Part shown: one piece after another, positions 38,001-48,655 of the stretch
How positions within the stretch are numbered: the first letter of the stretch is position 1
How the letters are laid out: each line of letters starts with the position of its first letter
DNA from: Methylocapsa aurea
GTDB lineage: Bacteria > Pseudomonadota > Alphaproteobacteria > Rhizobiales > Beijerinckiaceae
Direction of reading: 5' to 3'
Assembly (NCBI RefSeq): GCF_000746085.1
Contig: NZ_KN050804.1
Location: 223,064-287,063 of the forward strand
Length of the DNA: 64,000 nt
Notes under the pieces: generated by a model
Told to the model about the DNA's origin: nothing
Databases searched by the model: none
The model's input: the letters and a program-made list of their open reading frames with translations, nothing else
Made by a program: the position numbers and the translations under genes

Positions 38001-38583
38001 TGCCTATGGCGGCGCGCGGGGAGAAGGCCTCGCGACGCCAGGTTTTCGCGAGCGAGTCGCCGCGGCTGACGCATTTGTCCATGTAGAGGACCAGGACGAG
38101 CGCGACATTCTCGATTCCGACGCCATCGTCGACCATGTAGGCGGCTTCGCCGCCGCAGCGCATATGCTTGGCAATGACGCGCCGCTCTACCAGGTCGATT
38201 CCGCCCGCCCCGACGCGATCAAAGCGCGCAGCTTGCCGGAACAAATCGCCCGCGTCGTTCGCGCCCGGGCGAGCAATCCGCGCTGGATCAAAGGGCAGAT
38301 GCGCCATGGCCATCGCGGCGGCGCCGAAATCGCCGAGACGGTTGACCATCTCTTCGCTTTCGCGGCGCTCACGGACGCCGTGAAGAGCCGGCATTTCGAG
38401 CTTGTTTTCGAGGCGACCTGCGCCACACCCGAGGTGCGAGATTTTCTGATAAGGGCCAATCCGAAGGCCGCGCTCGCCATCGTCGAGCGCTTTGAGGAGG
38501 CCTTGCGCAGAGGCTATTGGCGAAGCCGCCGCAACTCCAGCCTCGACTGCCTCGGCGGGATGCGGGAGGCGCTGACATGCTGA
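35080..38583 (+). CDS. cobN: cobaltochelatase subunit CobN
   Basis: A protein of 1167 residues, large chelatase subunit of the aerobic, ATP-dependent cobaltochelatase (with CobS and CobT, not in this window). Conserved blocks: HCGAHGTLEWLPGKATALGE near 525, PGPGGAPSRGRLDVLPTGRN near 770, and ASATMRTGGDDLAQ near 840. Residues about 705-747 are encoded by two palindromic repeats (see 37198-37309) and interrupt the region just before the PGPGGAP block. Coupled to cobW by TGATG and to cobG by a 7-bp overlap. Confidence 0.96.
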   Translation: MHLLRTETRSLDEAEAAVDLAQTPADLVFLSLSDSDLAIVAAAAQSRPNRAMSLRLANIAQLKHPFSVDLYIEKVAAKARFVLVRLLGGLDYWRYGVEELARAARQENFALAVIPGDAMEDDRLGAASTLPASDLRAISACFQEGGPKNIAALLDWIEVASGEPLAGSEPRRIAAAGRFEAGCRPRAGAKGHALIVFYRSFLLADDTTPIEALAEALAARGLDVASIFVASLKDLEAIAFVRAEISRDRPDVILNTTAFSARLGDEHSVLEEADAPILQAILSGATKAQWEADPRGLGAADLAMNIVLPEMDGRLITRAIAFKAPAEPRQDLEFTPLKHCTAPSRVGFVADLAIAWVRLRKTPPGERKIACILSDYPGKSGRGGYAVGLDTAKSVASIAALLREAGYDIGSLPESDDLMRNLEAANAGARLSLAQYRVALSAMPPSFVESLRAQWGEPEQDALAASGAFSFPILSAQNFLVALQPDRGARDERKAQYHNAALAPRHSFVAFYVWLREIAKIDAMIHCGAHGTLEWLPGKATALGEACAPEAVLGALPVIYPFIVNNSGEAAQAKRRINALTIGHMTPPLTAAGSHGAALEIESLLDEYAAAEPLDPKRARLLAQAILDRARETGLAQDSGLQEGAGPTAALQHLDSWLCDLKDMRIADGLHVFGQSPDPALRDAAAASLIQAMREPSPETSAAEALEHILNRLVQSVRREYAQIFNTGAISDRSNDSIRSESALERISSLIDRCGPAECGNLLKALDGCFVAPGPGGAPSRGRLDVLPTGRNLYGVDPRAVPTRTAWEIGRRAAREVLNRHAQDHGEWPQRIVMDLWASATMRTGGDDLAQGFALLGVKPSWDHASSRVNGFEIIPPARLEHPRVDVTLRISGLFRDVFPAQIALFDSAVRAIAALEEDAGINPLAAEWRRTSEMPMRIFGAAPSTYGIGLSRRLDGGHTRSDLGALYLAATSHAYGGARGEGLATPGFRERVAAADAFVHVEDQDERDILDSDAIVDHVGGFAAAAHMLGNDAPLYQVDSARPDAIKARSLPEQIARVVRARASNPRWIKGQMRHGHRGGAEIAETVDHLFAFAALTDAVKSRHFELVFEATCATPEVRDFLIRANPKAALAIVERFEEALRRGYWRSRRNSSLDCLGGMREALTC
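37198..37309 (+). repeat. two palindromic elements inside cobN
   Basis: Hairpin 1 (37198-37246): outer arms GAGCATATTCT / AGAATATGCTC, inner 9-bp stem AACAGATTG / CAATCTGTT. Hairpin 2 (37262-37309): outer GAGCG / CGCTC, then TTTC / GAAA, then a perfect 10-bp stem CGATCGAATG / CATTCGATCG with loop ACTC. Both lie in the cobN frame without a stop and add about 40 residues (EHILNRLVQSVRREYAQIFN and onwards) of unusual composition. Confidence 0.85.
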
Positions 38584-39919
38584 CCCGGGCTGAACTTCGC
38601 AAAGGCTGGTGCCCCGGCGCGCTGGCGCCGATGCCGGCGAAAGACGGCCTTCTCGTCCGGCTGCGCATCAGCGGCGGCATCGTCTCGGCCGATGCGCTGG
38701 CGGCGCTTGCGCGCGCCGGACGCGATCTTGGCAATGGGCTGTTCGATCTGTCCTCACGCGGCAATTTGCAGTTGCGCGGAGTATCCCCAACGCGCCTGCC
38801 CTTGCTCCATGCGCGGCTTGAAGATCTCGGACTGCTCGACGCTGACGCCGGGACGGAAGCCGTTCGCAATGTTCTCGTGAGCCCGCTTTGCGGCCTCGAG
38901 GCGCCAATTGACGTCGGCGCGATCGGCAAGGCGCTGGAGGCCGAACTCATTCGCGCCTATGACCTGCGCGGACTGCCCGGCAAATTCGGCTTTCTGATCG
39001 ACGACGGCGGCCCGCTTTCTCTCGCACACACGCCAGCCGATATCAGGTTCGACTACGACCGAAGGCGCGGCCATTTCGCGATCGGCGTCGGCGGAGCCGC
39101 GGGCGAGGCTATTTGCCTTGGCGCATGCGAACCCGAGGCGCTCGTCGACATAGCTTTGCGCCTTGCTCGCGCCTTCCGACGGCTTGGCGGAGAGATGCTG
39201 GAGCCGCCCCGGCGCATGCGAGACCTGTTGCGGCAACAGGGGCCGAAACCCCTCGTCGCCGCTGCGGGCCTCAATCTGACGCCAGCGCCAAAGGGCGAGC
39301 TTGCCGCCGAACCCTGCCCGGTTGGATTGATCGCCCTCGGCGACGACACATTCTGCTTTGGCGTTGGCGCCCCCTTTGGCCGCTTCACGGCGCCCATGCT
39401 CGAGGCTGCGGCGCGGGCCGCTGCTCTTTTCGCGCATGGCGACATCAGATTGACGCCTTGGCGCGCGCTGATTTTTCCGCGAGTCGACGCAAGAAGCGAG
39501 GACGCCATGCGCGCCGCTTTTGCCGCGCAAGATTTCATCCTCGACAAGGATGACCCGAGGCTCGCGGTCGCGGCCTGCGGCGGCGCCGACGCCTGCGAGC
39601 GAGGCTCAACGCCAACCCATGCCGACGCTTTGGCCCTGGCGCCTCTGGCGCGGCGTCTGCGCGGGACCGGCGTCGCGCTGCATGTGTCCGGCTGCGCCAA
39701 GGGTTGCGCGCGCCAATCCGCGACACCCTACGCGCTTGTCGCGAACGGCGGACGGTATGATCTCGCCATTGACGCCGCGTCGCTTGATCCAAACCGCGCA
39801 ACCTATCTCGCCAAAGGTCTTTCCTTGACGATGGCGCAAGACATGTTGGAAGGCCTGTTGGAAGAGATGTTGGATCCGATCGCCCAAAAAAATGCTCAAC
39901 AAGCGGAACGCAACAGTCC

Positions 39920-39923
<4 letters not shown>
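38577..39923 (+). CDS. cobG: precorrin-3B synthase
   Basis: A protein of 448 residues from MLTRAELRKGW, GGGAGG 7 nt upstream, overlapping the cobN stop. Sulfite/nitrite-reductase-like halves: FDLSSRGNLQLRGV near 57 and HVSGCAKGCARQSATPYALV near 363, whose Cys residues with CGGADACERG bind the 4Fe-4S cluster. It uses O2 for ring contraction, so the cluster encodes the aerobic route. Confidence 0.93.
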
Positions 39924-40563
<640 letters not shown>

Positions 40564-40567
<4 letters not shown>

Positions 40568-41307
40568 GCGATTCCACTCAAGGCAATGGGCGGCTTTTCG
40601 GCGTCGGCCTTGGCCCCGGCGATCCCGAGCTTGTGACGATCAAGGCCGCGAGGATCCTCGCCAGCGCGCCGGTCGTCGCCTTTTTCGCCAAGAAGGGCGC
40701 GCCCGGAAAAGCCCGCGCCACGCTCGATCGCTGGATAGGCGATCGGTGCATTGAATTGCCGCTGCTCTATCCGCTGACGACGGAAATCCCTTTTTGCGAT
40801 CCTGCCTATGTCGAAGAAATGCGCGGTTTCTACGCCGAGGCGAGCGGCGCCGTCGCCGATCATCTTCAGGCCGGACGCGACGTCGCTCTCGTCTGCGCCG
40901 GCGATCCGCTTTTCTACGGCTCGTTCATGCATCTTTTTATCCGGCTGAAGGATCGCTTCGAGGTCGAGGTCATTCCCGGCGTCACCGGGATGTCCGGATG
41001 CTGGAGCGCGGCCAAGATTCCGATGACCTGGGGCGACGATGTCCTGAGCGTTCTTCCCGGCACGCTCGACGCAGCGTCGCTGACGCGCCATCTCATGTCG
41101 AGCGACGCCGCCGTCATCATCAAGATCGGCGAAAATCTCGGCAAGATCCGCGCGGCGATCGCGAAGGCCGGCCGCGCCGACGCGGCGATCTATGTGGAAT
41201 GCGCCACGAGGGAGAATGAAATAGTCCTTCCGCTGATCGAAAAGACCGACGATATTGGGCCTTATTTTTCGATGATCCTCATTCCCGGCCAAGGCAGGCG
41301 GCCATGA
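40564..41307 (+). CDS. cobI: precorrin-2 C20-methyltransferase
   Basis: A protein of 247 residues from MSDSTQGNGRL. GVGLGPGDPELVTIKAARIL is the N-terminal SAM-dependent tetrapyrrole methylase block; VALVCAGDPLFYGSFMHLF and VIPGVTGMSGCWS follow. It adds the C20 methyl to precorrin-2. ATGA overlaps at both ends. Confidence 0.95.
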
Positions 41308-42083
41308 CGGCTTTTTGCGCCAGCCCGGGCGCCCTGCGGATCGTCGGCCTCGGCCCCGGCCTTGCGGCCTGGATCACGCCGGAAGCCTCGAGCGTCCTCG
41401 AAGGCGCCAGCGATCTCGTCGGCTACGCGCCCTATCTCGACAGGCTGCCGCTCCGAGATGGGCAAACGCGGCATCCAAGCGACAACAGGGTCGAACTGGA
41501 GCGCGCCCGCCATGCGCTTCGCCTGGCTCAGGAGGGGCGTTCCGTCGCCATCGTCTCCGGCGGCGATCCGGGCGTATTCGCCATGGCCGCCGCCGTTTTC
41601 GAGGCGATCGATTTGGGCGATCCCGCCTGGCGCGACATCGACATCGCGGTCTGCCCCGGAATCTCCGCGATGCAGGCGGCGGCGGCGCGGATCGGCGCGC
41701 CCTTGGGCCATGATTTCTGCGCGATCTCCTTATCCGACAATCGCAAGCCCTGGGCGCTGGTGGAGAAGCGACTCGCCGCCGCAGCGGTCGGCGATTTCGT
41801 CATCGCGCTTTACAATCCCGCATCGAAAGCGAGACCAACGCAGATCCATGACGCCTTCGCTCTGCTGCGCGCGCATAGGGTGGGCGCCGCTCCGGTCATA
41901 TTTGCTCGCGCGGTCGGGCGCGAGGATGAACGCATCCACTTGGCGACGCTCGATAATGCAGACCCAGGCCTTGCCGATATGAGCACGTTGGTCATCATCG
42001 GCTCAAGCGAAACGCGCATCATCGCCCGCGAAAGCGGCGCGCCCTTTATCTATACGCCGCGCGGCGCGGGGGCCTTTACATGA
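41304..42083 (+). CDS. cobJ: precorrin-3B C17-methyltransferase
   Basis: A protein of 259 residues. IVGLGPGLAAWITPEA at the start, SGGDPGVFAMAAAVFE near 90, YNPASKARPTQIHDAF near 171. It methylates C17 and contracts the ring together with the CobG product. Its 3' end overlaps the convergent cobK by 34 bp; it is the last gene of the riboswitch operon. Confidence 0.95.
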   Translation: MTAFCASPGALRIVGLGPGLAAWITPEASSVLEGASDLVGYAPYLDRLPLRDGQTRHPSDNRVELERARHALRLAQEGRSVAIVSGGDPGVFAMAAAVFEAIDLGDPAWRDIDIAVCPGISAMQAAAARIGAPLGHDFCAISLSDNRKPWALVEKRLAAAAVGDFVIALYNPASKARPTQIHDAFALLRAHRVGAAPVIFARAVGREDERIHLATLDNADPGLADMSTLVIIGSSETRIIARESGAPFIYTPRGAGAFT

Positions 42084-42811
42084 CGCAAGATGGCGGCGAG
42101 CGCATCGGAGGGATCGTTCAGCGCTGGAGTCGATGCGCTGCTTGGCCGCGCGACCATAATCACCGGCAGGGCGAGTCGCCGCGCCGCGACGATTTTGGCG
42201 AAGGTCGCCGCCGCGCCGCTGTTCTTGGTGACGATCACATCGATTTTTTCCTCGCGCAAAAGGCGCTCCTCGGCCTCGACCGCAAAGGGGCCGCGCTCCG
42301 CGATCACGCGATGGCGCGGCAGATTCGGCTTGGGTTCGATCGGATCGATCGCGCGAATAAGATAGAAATGATGCGGCGCCGCCTCGAAAGCCTTGAGCTG
42401 CAAACGGCCGACGGTGAGGAGAACGCGCTGCGCCTGCGGCCCGAGCGCCGCCGCCGCTCCAGCCATGTCGTCGACATTGATCCATCGATCGTCCGGCTCG
42501 GGCGCCCAAGGCGGACGCGACAAGACGATCAGCGGGACATTTGCGCGCGCGGCGGCCAAAGCGGCATGGCGCGACATCTGTTCGGCGAAAGGATGCGTGG
42601 CGTCGACCAGGACATCGACGCGCTGGGCCTTGAGATAAGCGGCCAGCCCCTCGATCCCGCCAAATCCTCCGGTCCGATAGGGGATCGGCGGTGCGATGGG
42701 TGCCTTGGTGCGGCCGGCGAAGGACAGCGTGGCGTCGATGTCCCTGCGGCCCGCGAACAAGGCGGCGAGCCGGCTCGCCTCGGATGTTCCGCCGAGCAAG
42801 AGAACCCGCAT
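42050..42811 (-). CDS. cobK: precorrin-6A reductase
   Basis: A protein of 253 residues from MRVLLLGGTSEASRLA, a Rossmann start; DVLVDATHPFAEQMSRHA near 69 and VIVTKNSGAAATFAKI near 191 are CobK/CbiJ signatures. It reduces precorrin-6A with NADPH. Only 32 bp separate its start from the divergent cobL. The longer frame to 42871 would run into cobL. Confidence 0.95.
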   Translation of the reverse strand: MRVLLLGGTSEASRLAALFAGRRDIDATLSFAGRTKAPIAPPIPYRTGGFGGIEGLAAYLKAQRVDVLVDATHPFAEQMSRHAALAAARANVPLIVLSRPPWAPEPDDRWINVDDMAGAAAALGPQAQRVLLTVGRLQLKAFEAAPHHFYLIRAIDPIEPKPNLPRHRVIAERGPFAVEAEERLLREEKIDVIVTKNSGAAATFAKIVAARRLALPVIMVARPSSASTPALNDPSDALAAILRHVKAPAPRGV

Positions 42812-42843
42812 CGCTCGACCTCCAACCGTTCGCCGCGCGCGCC

Positions 42844-44067
42844 ATGACCTCGCCATCCGCAACGCAGCCATGGTTGTCGCTGATCGGCATTGGCGAAGAT
42901 GGCTTCGATGCGCTTTCTCCTGCCGCGCGGGCGCTGCTGGCGCAAGCCCATTTCGTCATCGGCGGCGCACGGCATCTTAAGCTTGCCGGAAAGCTTGACG
43001 CGCAAACCTTGCAATGGCCCTCGCCGCTATCGACGGCGCTGCCGGCGATTCTTGCGCACAGAGGGTCGCCTGTCTGCGTGCTCGCCTCCGGCGATCCCTT
43101 CTTTTACGGCATCGGCGCCCTGCTAAGCGCCCATTTCGCGGCGGAAGAAATGCAATGCTTGCCGGCGCCTTCCGCCTTCAGCCTCGCGGCGGCGCGCTTG
43201 CGTTGGAGTTTGCAGGACTGCCGGCTCATGTCGCTGCATGGCCGCGATTTCGAGCGGATCATTCCGGCGCTGCAACCGGCGGGCAAACTCCTCTGCCTGT
43301 CCTGGGACGAGACGACGCCGCCGCGCCTCGCCGAGTTGCTGCGCGCGCGAGGACTCGGCCAGTCCGAAATCGTCGTCATGGAGGCCTTGGGCGGGCCAAG
43401 GGAGCGCGTGCGCGCCTCGACGGCGCAGGCTTTCGACATGAACGAAATCGATCCCTTGAATCTCGTCGCGCTCGACATCAAAGTGGCGGCGCACTCGCGC
43501 ATCATTCCCACTGGCGGCGCTCTCGCCGACGGTTTTTTCGAAACCGACGGCCAACTCACCAAACAGCCGGTTCGCGCCATCGCTTTGTCGGCGCTGGCGC
43601 TCCGAAGCGGAGAATTGCTTTGGGATGTCGGCGCGGGTTCGGGGTCGATCGCAATCGAATGGCTGCTGCGCGACCCGGCCAATCGCGCCATCGCGATCGA
43701 GGCGCGCCCGGATCGCGCCGAGCGGATCTTGCGCAACGCCAAGACCCTCGGCGTCCCTCAGATCGAAATCGTGACGGGCAAGGCTCCGGCGGCCTTCGCG
43801 AACCTGCCGCAGCCACAGGCGATCTTCGTCGGCGGCGGCGCCAGCGAAAGGAGCATCCTCGATGCCGCTTTCGCAGCCCTCCCCATTGGCGGAAGGCTTG
43901 TCGTCAATGCCGTGACGCTCGAGACCGAGGCGGAGCTGATCGCGCGCTTCAAGGCGCAGGGCGGCGAACTCGTCAAAATAGACATCTCCCGCGCGACGCC
44001 TATCGGCGGCTTTCTTGGCTGGCGTCCCGCGATGCCGATCACGCAATGGTCGGTGGCGAAGCAATGA
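42844..44067 (+). CDS. cobL: precorrin-6Y C5,15-methyltransferase (decarboxylating)
   Basis: A protein of 407 residues, a fusion of CbiE-like (about 1-205: [38 protein letters not shown]) and CbiT-like (about 215-407: [28 protein letters not shown]) domains. It methylates C5 and C15 and decarboxylates the C12 acetate. ATGA overlap with cobE. Confidence 0.95.
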   Translation: MTSPSATQPWLSLIGIGEDGFDALSPAARALLAQAHFVIGGARHLKLAGKLDAQTLQWPSPLSTALPAILAHRGSPVCVLASGDPFFYGIGALLSAHFAAEEMQCLPAPSAFSLAAARLRWSLQDCRLMSLHGRDFERIIPALQPAGKLLCLSWDETTPPRLAELLRARGLGQSEIVVMEALGGPRERVRASTAQAFDMNEIDPLNLVALDIKVAAHSRIIPTGGALADGFFETDGQLTKQPVRAIALSALALRSGELLWDVGAGSGSIAIEWLLRDPANRAIAIEARPDRAERILRNAKTLGVPQIEIVTGKAPAAFANLPQPQAIFVGGGASERSILDAAFAALPIGGRLVVNAVTLETEAELIARFKAQGGELVKIDISRATPIGGFLGWRPAMPITQWSVAKQ

Positions 44068-44444
44068 TCGCCATTGGAATCGGCTGCAAGAAAGGCTGCC
44101 CCGCCCAAAGGATCGTCGCCCTGGTGCGCACCGCACGGGCGTCGATCGACGATGCTGGCGCCCCCGCGACCCTGTTCACGCTCGCGGACAAGCAAGGGGA
44201 GACGGGATTGCACGACGCCGCGCAGGAACTGGGCCTGCCCCTTGTCTTTCTGGACGCGGAGATTTTGCGCCAAGCCTCGGGACGCGCCATCACGCGCTCG
44301 GACCGGGTAATGGCTATGTTCGGCCTGCCCTCCATCGCGGAAACCGCGGCGCTGGCAGGCGCCGGCCCCGCCTCCATCCTGCTCGCGCCGCGCGTCAGCG
44401 AGGCCGGAGCAAGCTGCGCGATCGCTGGAAGCAGAGAGCCATGA
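44064..44444 (+). CDS. cobE: CobE (CbiG C-terminal domain protein)
   Basis: A protein of 126 residues: [20 protein letters not shown] near the start and [13 protein letters not shown] in the middle match the CobE/CbiG C-terminal fold. Essential in the aerobic pathway of Pseudomonas denitrificans, with an incompletely defined role. Coupled by ATGA to cobL and cobM. Confidence 0.9.
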   Translation: MIAIGIGCKKGCPAQRIVALVRTARASIDDAGAPATLFTLADKQGETGLHDAAQELGLPLVFLDAEILRQASGRAITRSDRVMAMFGLPSIAETAALAGAGPASILLAPRVSEAGASCAIAGSREP

Positions 44445-45202
44445 CCGTTCATTTCATCGGCGCCGGTCCTGGCGCGGCCGATCTCATCACCCTGCGCGGC
44501 CGCGATCTGATCGCAAGCTCGAAGGTCTGCCTCTACGCCGGGTCGCTCGTGCCCCGCGCGTTGCTGGAGCATTGCCCCAAGGACGCGCGCGTCCTCGATA
44601 CGGCGCCGATGAGCCTTGATGAGATCTGCGCTGAATTTGTCCGCGCCCAACGCGAGGGCGAGGATGTCGCGCGGCTCCATTCCGGCGATCTCTCGATCTG
44701 GAGCGCCTTGGGCGAACAGATCCGCCGGCTCGACCAGCTCGCCATTCCCTATACGATCACGCCCGGCGTTCCCTCTTTCGCCGCCGCCGCCGCCGCCTTG
44801 GGCCGCGAGTTGACCCTGCCGGAAGTGGCCCAGTCCCTCGTGCTGACCCGCACGCAAGGGCGCGCTTCATCAATGCCCGACCGTGAGACGCTCAAAGCTT
44901 TCGCCGCGACGCGGGCGACGCTCGCCATCCATCTCTCGATCCACGCCGTCGACCAGGTCGTCGCGGATCTGACGCCGCATTACGGCGCCGATTGCCCCGT
45001 CGCCATCGTGTTTCGCGCCTCCTGGCCGGATCAAAGAATTTTGCGCGGGACGCTGCGGACGATCGCCGAACAACTCGCCGGGGCGCCGATAGAGCGCACC
45101 GCGCTGATCTTCGTCGGGCAAGTTCTCGAGCCGCACGACTTTCGCGACAGCGCGCTGTATGATCCGGACTATCAACGCAGGTTCCGGGGAAAGCCTCAAT
45201 GA
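44441..45202 (+). CDS. cobM: precorrin-4 C11-methyltransferase
   Basis: A protein of 253 residues. [20 protein letters not shown] at the start, [15 protein letters not shown] near 31, [17 protein letters not shown] near 78, and [16 protein letters not shown] near 105 identify CobM/CbiF. It methylates C11. The 3' end overlaps convergent cbiD by 7 bp. Confidence 0.95.
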   Translation: MTVHFIGAGPGAADLITLRGRDLIASSKVCLYAGSLVPRALLEHCPKDARVLDTAPMSLDEICAEFVRAQREGEDVARLHSGDLSIWSALGEQIRRLDQLAIPYTITPGVPSFAAAAAALGRELTLPEVAQSLVLTRTQGRASSMPDRETLKAFAATRATLAIHLSIHAVDQVVADLTPHYGADCPVAIVFRASWPDQRILRGTLRTIAEQLAGAPIERTALIFVGQVLEPHDFRDSALYDPDYQRRFRGKPQ

Positions 45203-46311
45203 ACCTTGCGAAACGGCGTTCGCGCGATGAGACCGCCGTCGCGATCGAAAACCGCGATTTCAAGCGCAATGGCGCTCCCCCGCAGAGCCTTCGCGGCGGT
45301 CCGCCACGCCGCCTCCGCCACCTGCGCGCCAACATCGATGCGTCGCGCGATCGCAAGATCGACGACTTCCTTCGCCGTGTTGGCGCGCCTTGCCCCCGCG
45401 ACGAATTCGAGGTCGGCGCCGGCATCGCCGCAACGCTCGGCGAGCCAGTTGAAATCGACCTCTCCCCGGCGCGAATGGAGGTCGAGCAGGCCCTGGCCGA
45501 GCTTGGTCATCTTGGCGAAACCGCCGGCGATCGTCACTCTGGCGACCTCGCGCCGGCGGAGATATTTCAGCATGCCGCCGACAAAATCGCCCATCTCGAT
45601 CAAGGCGACGTCGGGCATATCGTGCAAGGCCTTCACCGCCGCCTCCGAGGTCGAGCCTGTGGCGCCGGCGATATGATTGAGGCCGGCGGCGCGGGCGACG
45701 TCAATGCCGCGATGAATCGCATCGATCCAGGCCGCGCAGGAAAATGGCACGACGATTCCGGTCGTGCCCAGGATCGAGAGACCGCCGATAATGCCGAGCC
45801 GGGCGTTGAGGGTCCGCTCGGCGATTTTTTCGCCGCCGGGGACCGAAATTTCGACGAGAACGTCGCCGGCCACGCCAAAACGGCGCGCGACTTCATCGAT
45901 GGCCGCGGCGATCATTTTGCGCGGGGCGGGATTGATCGCGGGCTCCCCCGGCGGCAGAGGCAGGCCGGCGCGGGTGATCATGCCGACCCCTTCGCCGGCG
46001 GCGAACGCAACCCCGGTTCCCGCAGCGGCGCGGCGCACCTTCGCGATCACCAGCGCGCCATGCGTCACATCGGGGTCGTCGCCCGCGTCCTTGACGATGC
46101 CAGCGCGCGCAAAATCGACGCCAAGCTCCTCGAACGCCAGCGCGAACGAGGGCCGCGCGCCGCCCGGCAGGGTTATGCCGACGGGATCGGGAAACCGCCC
46201 GCACAGCAGCGCCTCGAAGGCCGCGCGCGCGGCAGCGGTGGCGCAAGCGCCGGTCGTCCAGCCTTTGCGCAAATGCGGCCGCCGTTCGGGGTCCATCTCG
46301 ATTTGGCTCAT
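45196..46311 (-). CDS. cbiD: cobalt-precorrin-5B C1-methyltransferase CbiD
   Basis: A protein of 371 residues from [32 protein letters not shown] near 14 and [16 protein letters not shown] near 172 are CbiD hallmarks. CbiD is best known from the anaerobic pathway; here it stands in for CobF among otherwise aerobic enzymes (cobG, cobN), a mixed set known in several Rhizobiales. Divergent from cobB with 32 bp between starts. Confidence 0.94.
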   Translation of the reverse strand: MSQIEMDPERRPHLRKGWTTGACATAAARAAFEALLCGRFPDPVGITLPGGARPSFALAFEELGVDFARAGIVKDAGDDPDVTHGALVIAKVRRAAAGTGVAFAAGEGVGMITRAGLPLPPGEPAINPAPRKMIAAAIDEVARRFGVAGDVLVEISVPGGEKIAERTLNARLGIIGGLSILGTTGIVVPFSCAAWIDAIHRGIDVARAAGLNHIAGATGSTSEAAVKALHDMPDVALIEMGDFVGGMLKYLRRREVARVTIAGGFAKMTKLGQGLLDLHSRRGEVDFNWLAERCGDAGADLEFVAGARRANTAKEVVDLAIARRIDVGAQVAEAAWRTAAKALRGSAIALEIAVFDRDGGLIARTPFRKVH

Positions 46312-46343
46312 GGAGCGATAGGCTCTTTCTCGGGAGCTGGCTG

Positions 46344-47711
46344 GTGAGCTTGCCTGATCGAAGTTCAACAAGTTTAACACGCGGCCTCGTCGTCGCGGCT
46401 CCCCGATCGGGCAGCGGCAAGACCCTGCTGACCCTTGGCCTTATGCGCGCGTTCCGCAACCAAGGCCTGCGCGTCGGCGGCGCCAAATGCGGGCCGGATT
46501 ACATCGACCCGGCGTTCCACGCCGCCGCGACGGGTCAGCAGAGCCTCAATCTCGACAGTTGGGCGATGGCGCCGCCTCTCCTGCGCGCCTTGGCGGCGGC
46601 GGCCGGCGAGGCTTGCGATCTCATCCTGTGCGAAGGCTCGATGGGGCTTTTTGACGGCGTGGCGGGGGAGCCGGGGCGGACCGGCGCCTCGGCGGATGTC
46701 GCGGCGGCGCTCGGCTGGCCAGTTCTGCTCGTCATCGACGTCAGCGGCCAGGCGCAAAGCGCCGCCGCAATCGCCAAGGGCTGCGCGCTTTACGATCCGC
46801 GCATCGAGATCGCCGGCGTCGTCCTCAACCGCGTCGCCAGCGAGCGTCATCGCCAACTCGCTGCGCGAGCCATAGAAAGTCAGGGCATCGCGGTTTTCGG
46901 CGCATTGCCGCGCGCGAAAAGCGTTCAGCTGCCGGAGCGCCATCTCGGCCTGGTGCAAGCCGGGGAGACCGAAAATCTCGAGGCGCTGCTCGACGCAATC
47001 GCCGGCTTTGTCAGCGAGCATATCGACTTGAAGGCTATTTTGCCCCGCGCGCAGGCGGCGGCGGTTGGGGTCGATGCTCAAATGTCCGCCTTAGCGCCGC
47101 CCGCCCAGCGGATCGCAATCGCCCGGGACGAGGCCTTTTCCTTTCTTTATCCACATATCCTCGCTGGCTGGCGAAGCGCCGGGGCGGAAATTTGTTGGTT
47201 TTCGCCCCTCGCCGACGAGCCGGCGCCCGAGCATTGCGACCTTTGCTGGCTGCCGGGCGGCTATCCGGAACTCCATGCGGGACAAATTGCCGCGGCCTCC
47301 GCTTTCCTCGATGGTCTGCGCCGCTTCGCGCAAACCAAACCGGTCCACGGGGAATGCGGCGGCTACATGGTTTTAGGTCAAGGACTGGTCGACAAGGATG
47401 GGAAGACGCATCGCATGGCCGGCCTGCTTGGCGCTTCCTTCAGCTTCGCGAAGCGCAAACTCCACCTGGGCTATCGCGATGCGCGGATCGCCGCCGACCA
47501 CCCTTTAGGCCCCGCCGGCGCATGCCTGCGCGGTCATGAATTCCATTATGCGACCGTCGAGGCGGCGGACGCATCCGACCCGCCTTTCGCCTTCGTCAAG
47601 GATGCGCATGGAAATCCCGAACAAGCCGAAGGGGCCAGACGCGGCCATGCGACCGGGAGTTTCTTCCACGTCTTGAGCGCCGCGCGATCGGACGGACTGA
47701 CCAAGATATAG
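46344..47711 (+). CDS. cobB: cobyrinic acid a,c-diamide synthase
   Basis: A protein of 455 residues from GTG 46344, GGGAG 8 nt upstream. P-loop VVAAPRSGSGKTLLTLG near 16, KCGPDYIDPAFH near 48, amidotransferase nucleophile VHGECGGYMVLG near 333 and the catalytic His in GHATGSFFHVL near 436. It amidates the a and c side chains with glutamine. Last of the cob genes. Confidence 0.95.
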   Translation: MSLPDRSSTSLTRGLVVAAPRSGSGKTLLTLGLMRAFRNQGLRVGGAKCGPDYIDPAFHAAATGQQSLNLDSWAMAPPLLRALAAAAGEACDLILCEGSMGLFDGVAGEPGRTGASADVAAALGWPVLLVIDVSGQAQSAAAIAKGCALYDPRIEIAGVVLNRVASERHRQLAARAIESQGIAVFGALPRAKSVQLPERHLGLVQAGETENLEALLDAIAGFVSEHIDLKAILPRAQAAAVGVDAQMSALAPPAQRIAIARDEAFSFLYPHILAGWRSAGAEICWFSPLADEPAPEHCDLCWLPGGYPELHAGQIAAASAFLDGLRRFAQTKPVHGECGGYMVLGQGLVDKDGKTHRMAGLLGASFSFAKRKLHLGYRDARIAADHPLGPAGACLRGHEFHYATVEAADASDPPFAFVKDAHGNPEQAEGARRGHATGSFFHVLSAARSDGLTKI

Positions 47712-48213
47712 TCCGAAATGCTCTGCCGGCGCGGGAAGCGGGACAGCCGAAAGGAGCACAATAGATCTTGCTGCGCCATATTTAAGCTTGGGACGACGAA
47801 GATGTCCCGCCCGGACCGTCAACGTCTGTTCGAAAGCTCCATACTCAAACGGCGACTGATAAAAGAGGCTTTTTCCTAGTCGTCACCCTTGGCGCTTTGG
47901 CCTTCTTTGCCAAGGAGATATCCGCAAGTGCCGCTTGACCCCGAGTTAGAATTCCTTTTATAAGGGCAAATCGAGGAAAGACTGGAGGGCTTCTAGGTGT
48001 TGCCTGGAAAGTCCGACGCGAACCGCGTGCGTAAAGAAACAGTCCGCGGTGAGGAAATTCCCGGTTACATATTCGATGAGCCAATTCGGAATTCTTGTAA
48101 TAAGAGATGCCTTATTGCAAGTTGCGCCAATCTAGATTGACAAGAAGATTTAGATTATACAAAAGCGCACCGATAATACGCCGCATCGCGTAATCAAATC
48201 TTAGGAGGAAACA
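47712..48213. other. 502-bp gap after cobB
   Basis: It becomes AT-rich from about 48080 on, as if holding the promoter of the small gene at 48214. A TTGACA at 48137 has no -10 at proper spacing (TATACA only 13 bp away). A TTGGC / GCCAA dyad lies at about 47889-47914. A 25-codon open frame at 47802 is unsupported. No other gene. Confidence 0.5.
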
Positions 48214-48327
48214 ATGGGTGCAATTCTGGACTTGCTGGGCTACCTTTCGACGCCGATCGGCGCGATTGCCGCGATTGCTGGCGGAGCCGCCTTGTTCTTT
48301 TTTGGCCGGTGGGTTCTCACCGACTAA
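48214..48327 (+). CDS. 37-residue single-span membrane peptide
   Basis: ATG at 48214 preceded by AGGAGG (48203-48208), one of the strongest ribosome binding sites in the window, 5 nt away. The product begins MGAILDLLGYLSTPIGAIAA and ends FGRWVLTD, with one hydrophobic span of about 22 residues. No family recognised. The strong translation signal and AT-rich upstream region argue that it is real. Candidates include a small subunit or modulator of a membrane complex. Confidence 0.65.
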   Translation: MGAILDLLGYLSTPIGAIAAIAGGAALFFFGRWVLTD

Positions 48328-48655
48328 AGATCTTGACGCATTCTCTGGATCGGCAGCGGAGCTTGCGCTGAACAACGGTCCAGAGGCGTCTCGCGCTGCA
48401 TCCATCATTGACATAAGAGGCCCAGTCGCGCTTGTCTAAGACGAGCGAGCGTTTTTTGGCGAGCGTTTTGGGGCCGTCTCCGGCATGTCAGCGCGCCGCC
48501 CAATCAGCAAGGCCTCATCTGGATTATAGGCAAGGTTTGATAGGCGACGGGTCTCCCGTCTCCTTCGATCATCATGTCAACATCATGGGTCTTTTACTTC
48601 GGATTCATGAGGGCGCCGCAACGCCGGATGGAATAGAGAACCGCGGGAGGACACC
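48328..48655. other. gap between small peptide and LuxR regulator
   Basis: 328 bp with no supported gene. A GGGAGG at about 48645-48650 belongs to the regulator that follows. No clear terminator for the small gene was seen. Confidence 0.45.

Noticed and set aside
47802-47879. 25-codon open frame after cobB
   Set aside because: No adequate ribosome binding site and no hydrophobic or conserved pattern; likely chance.
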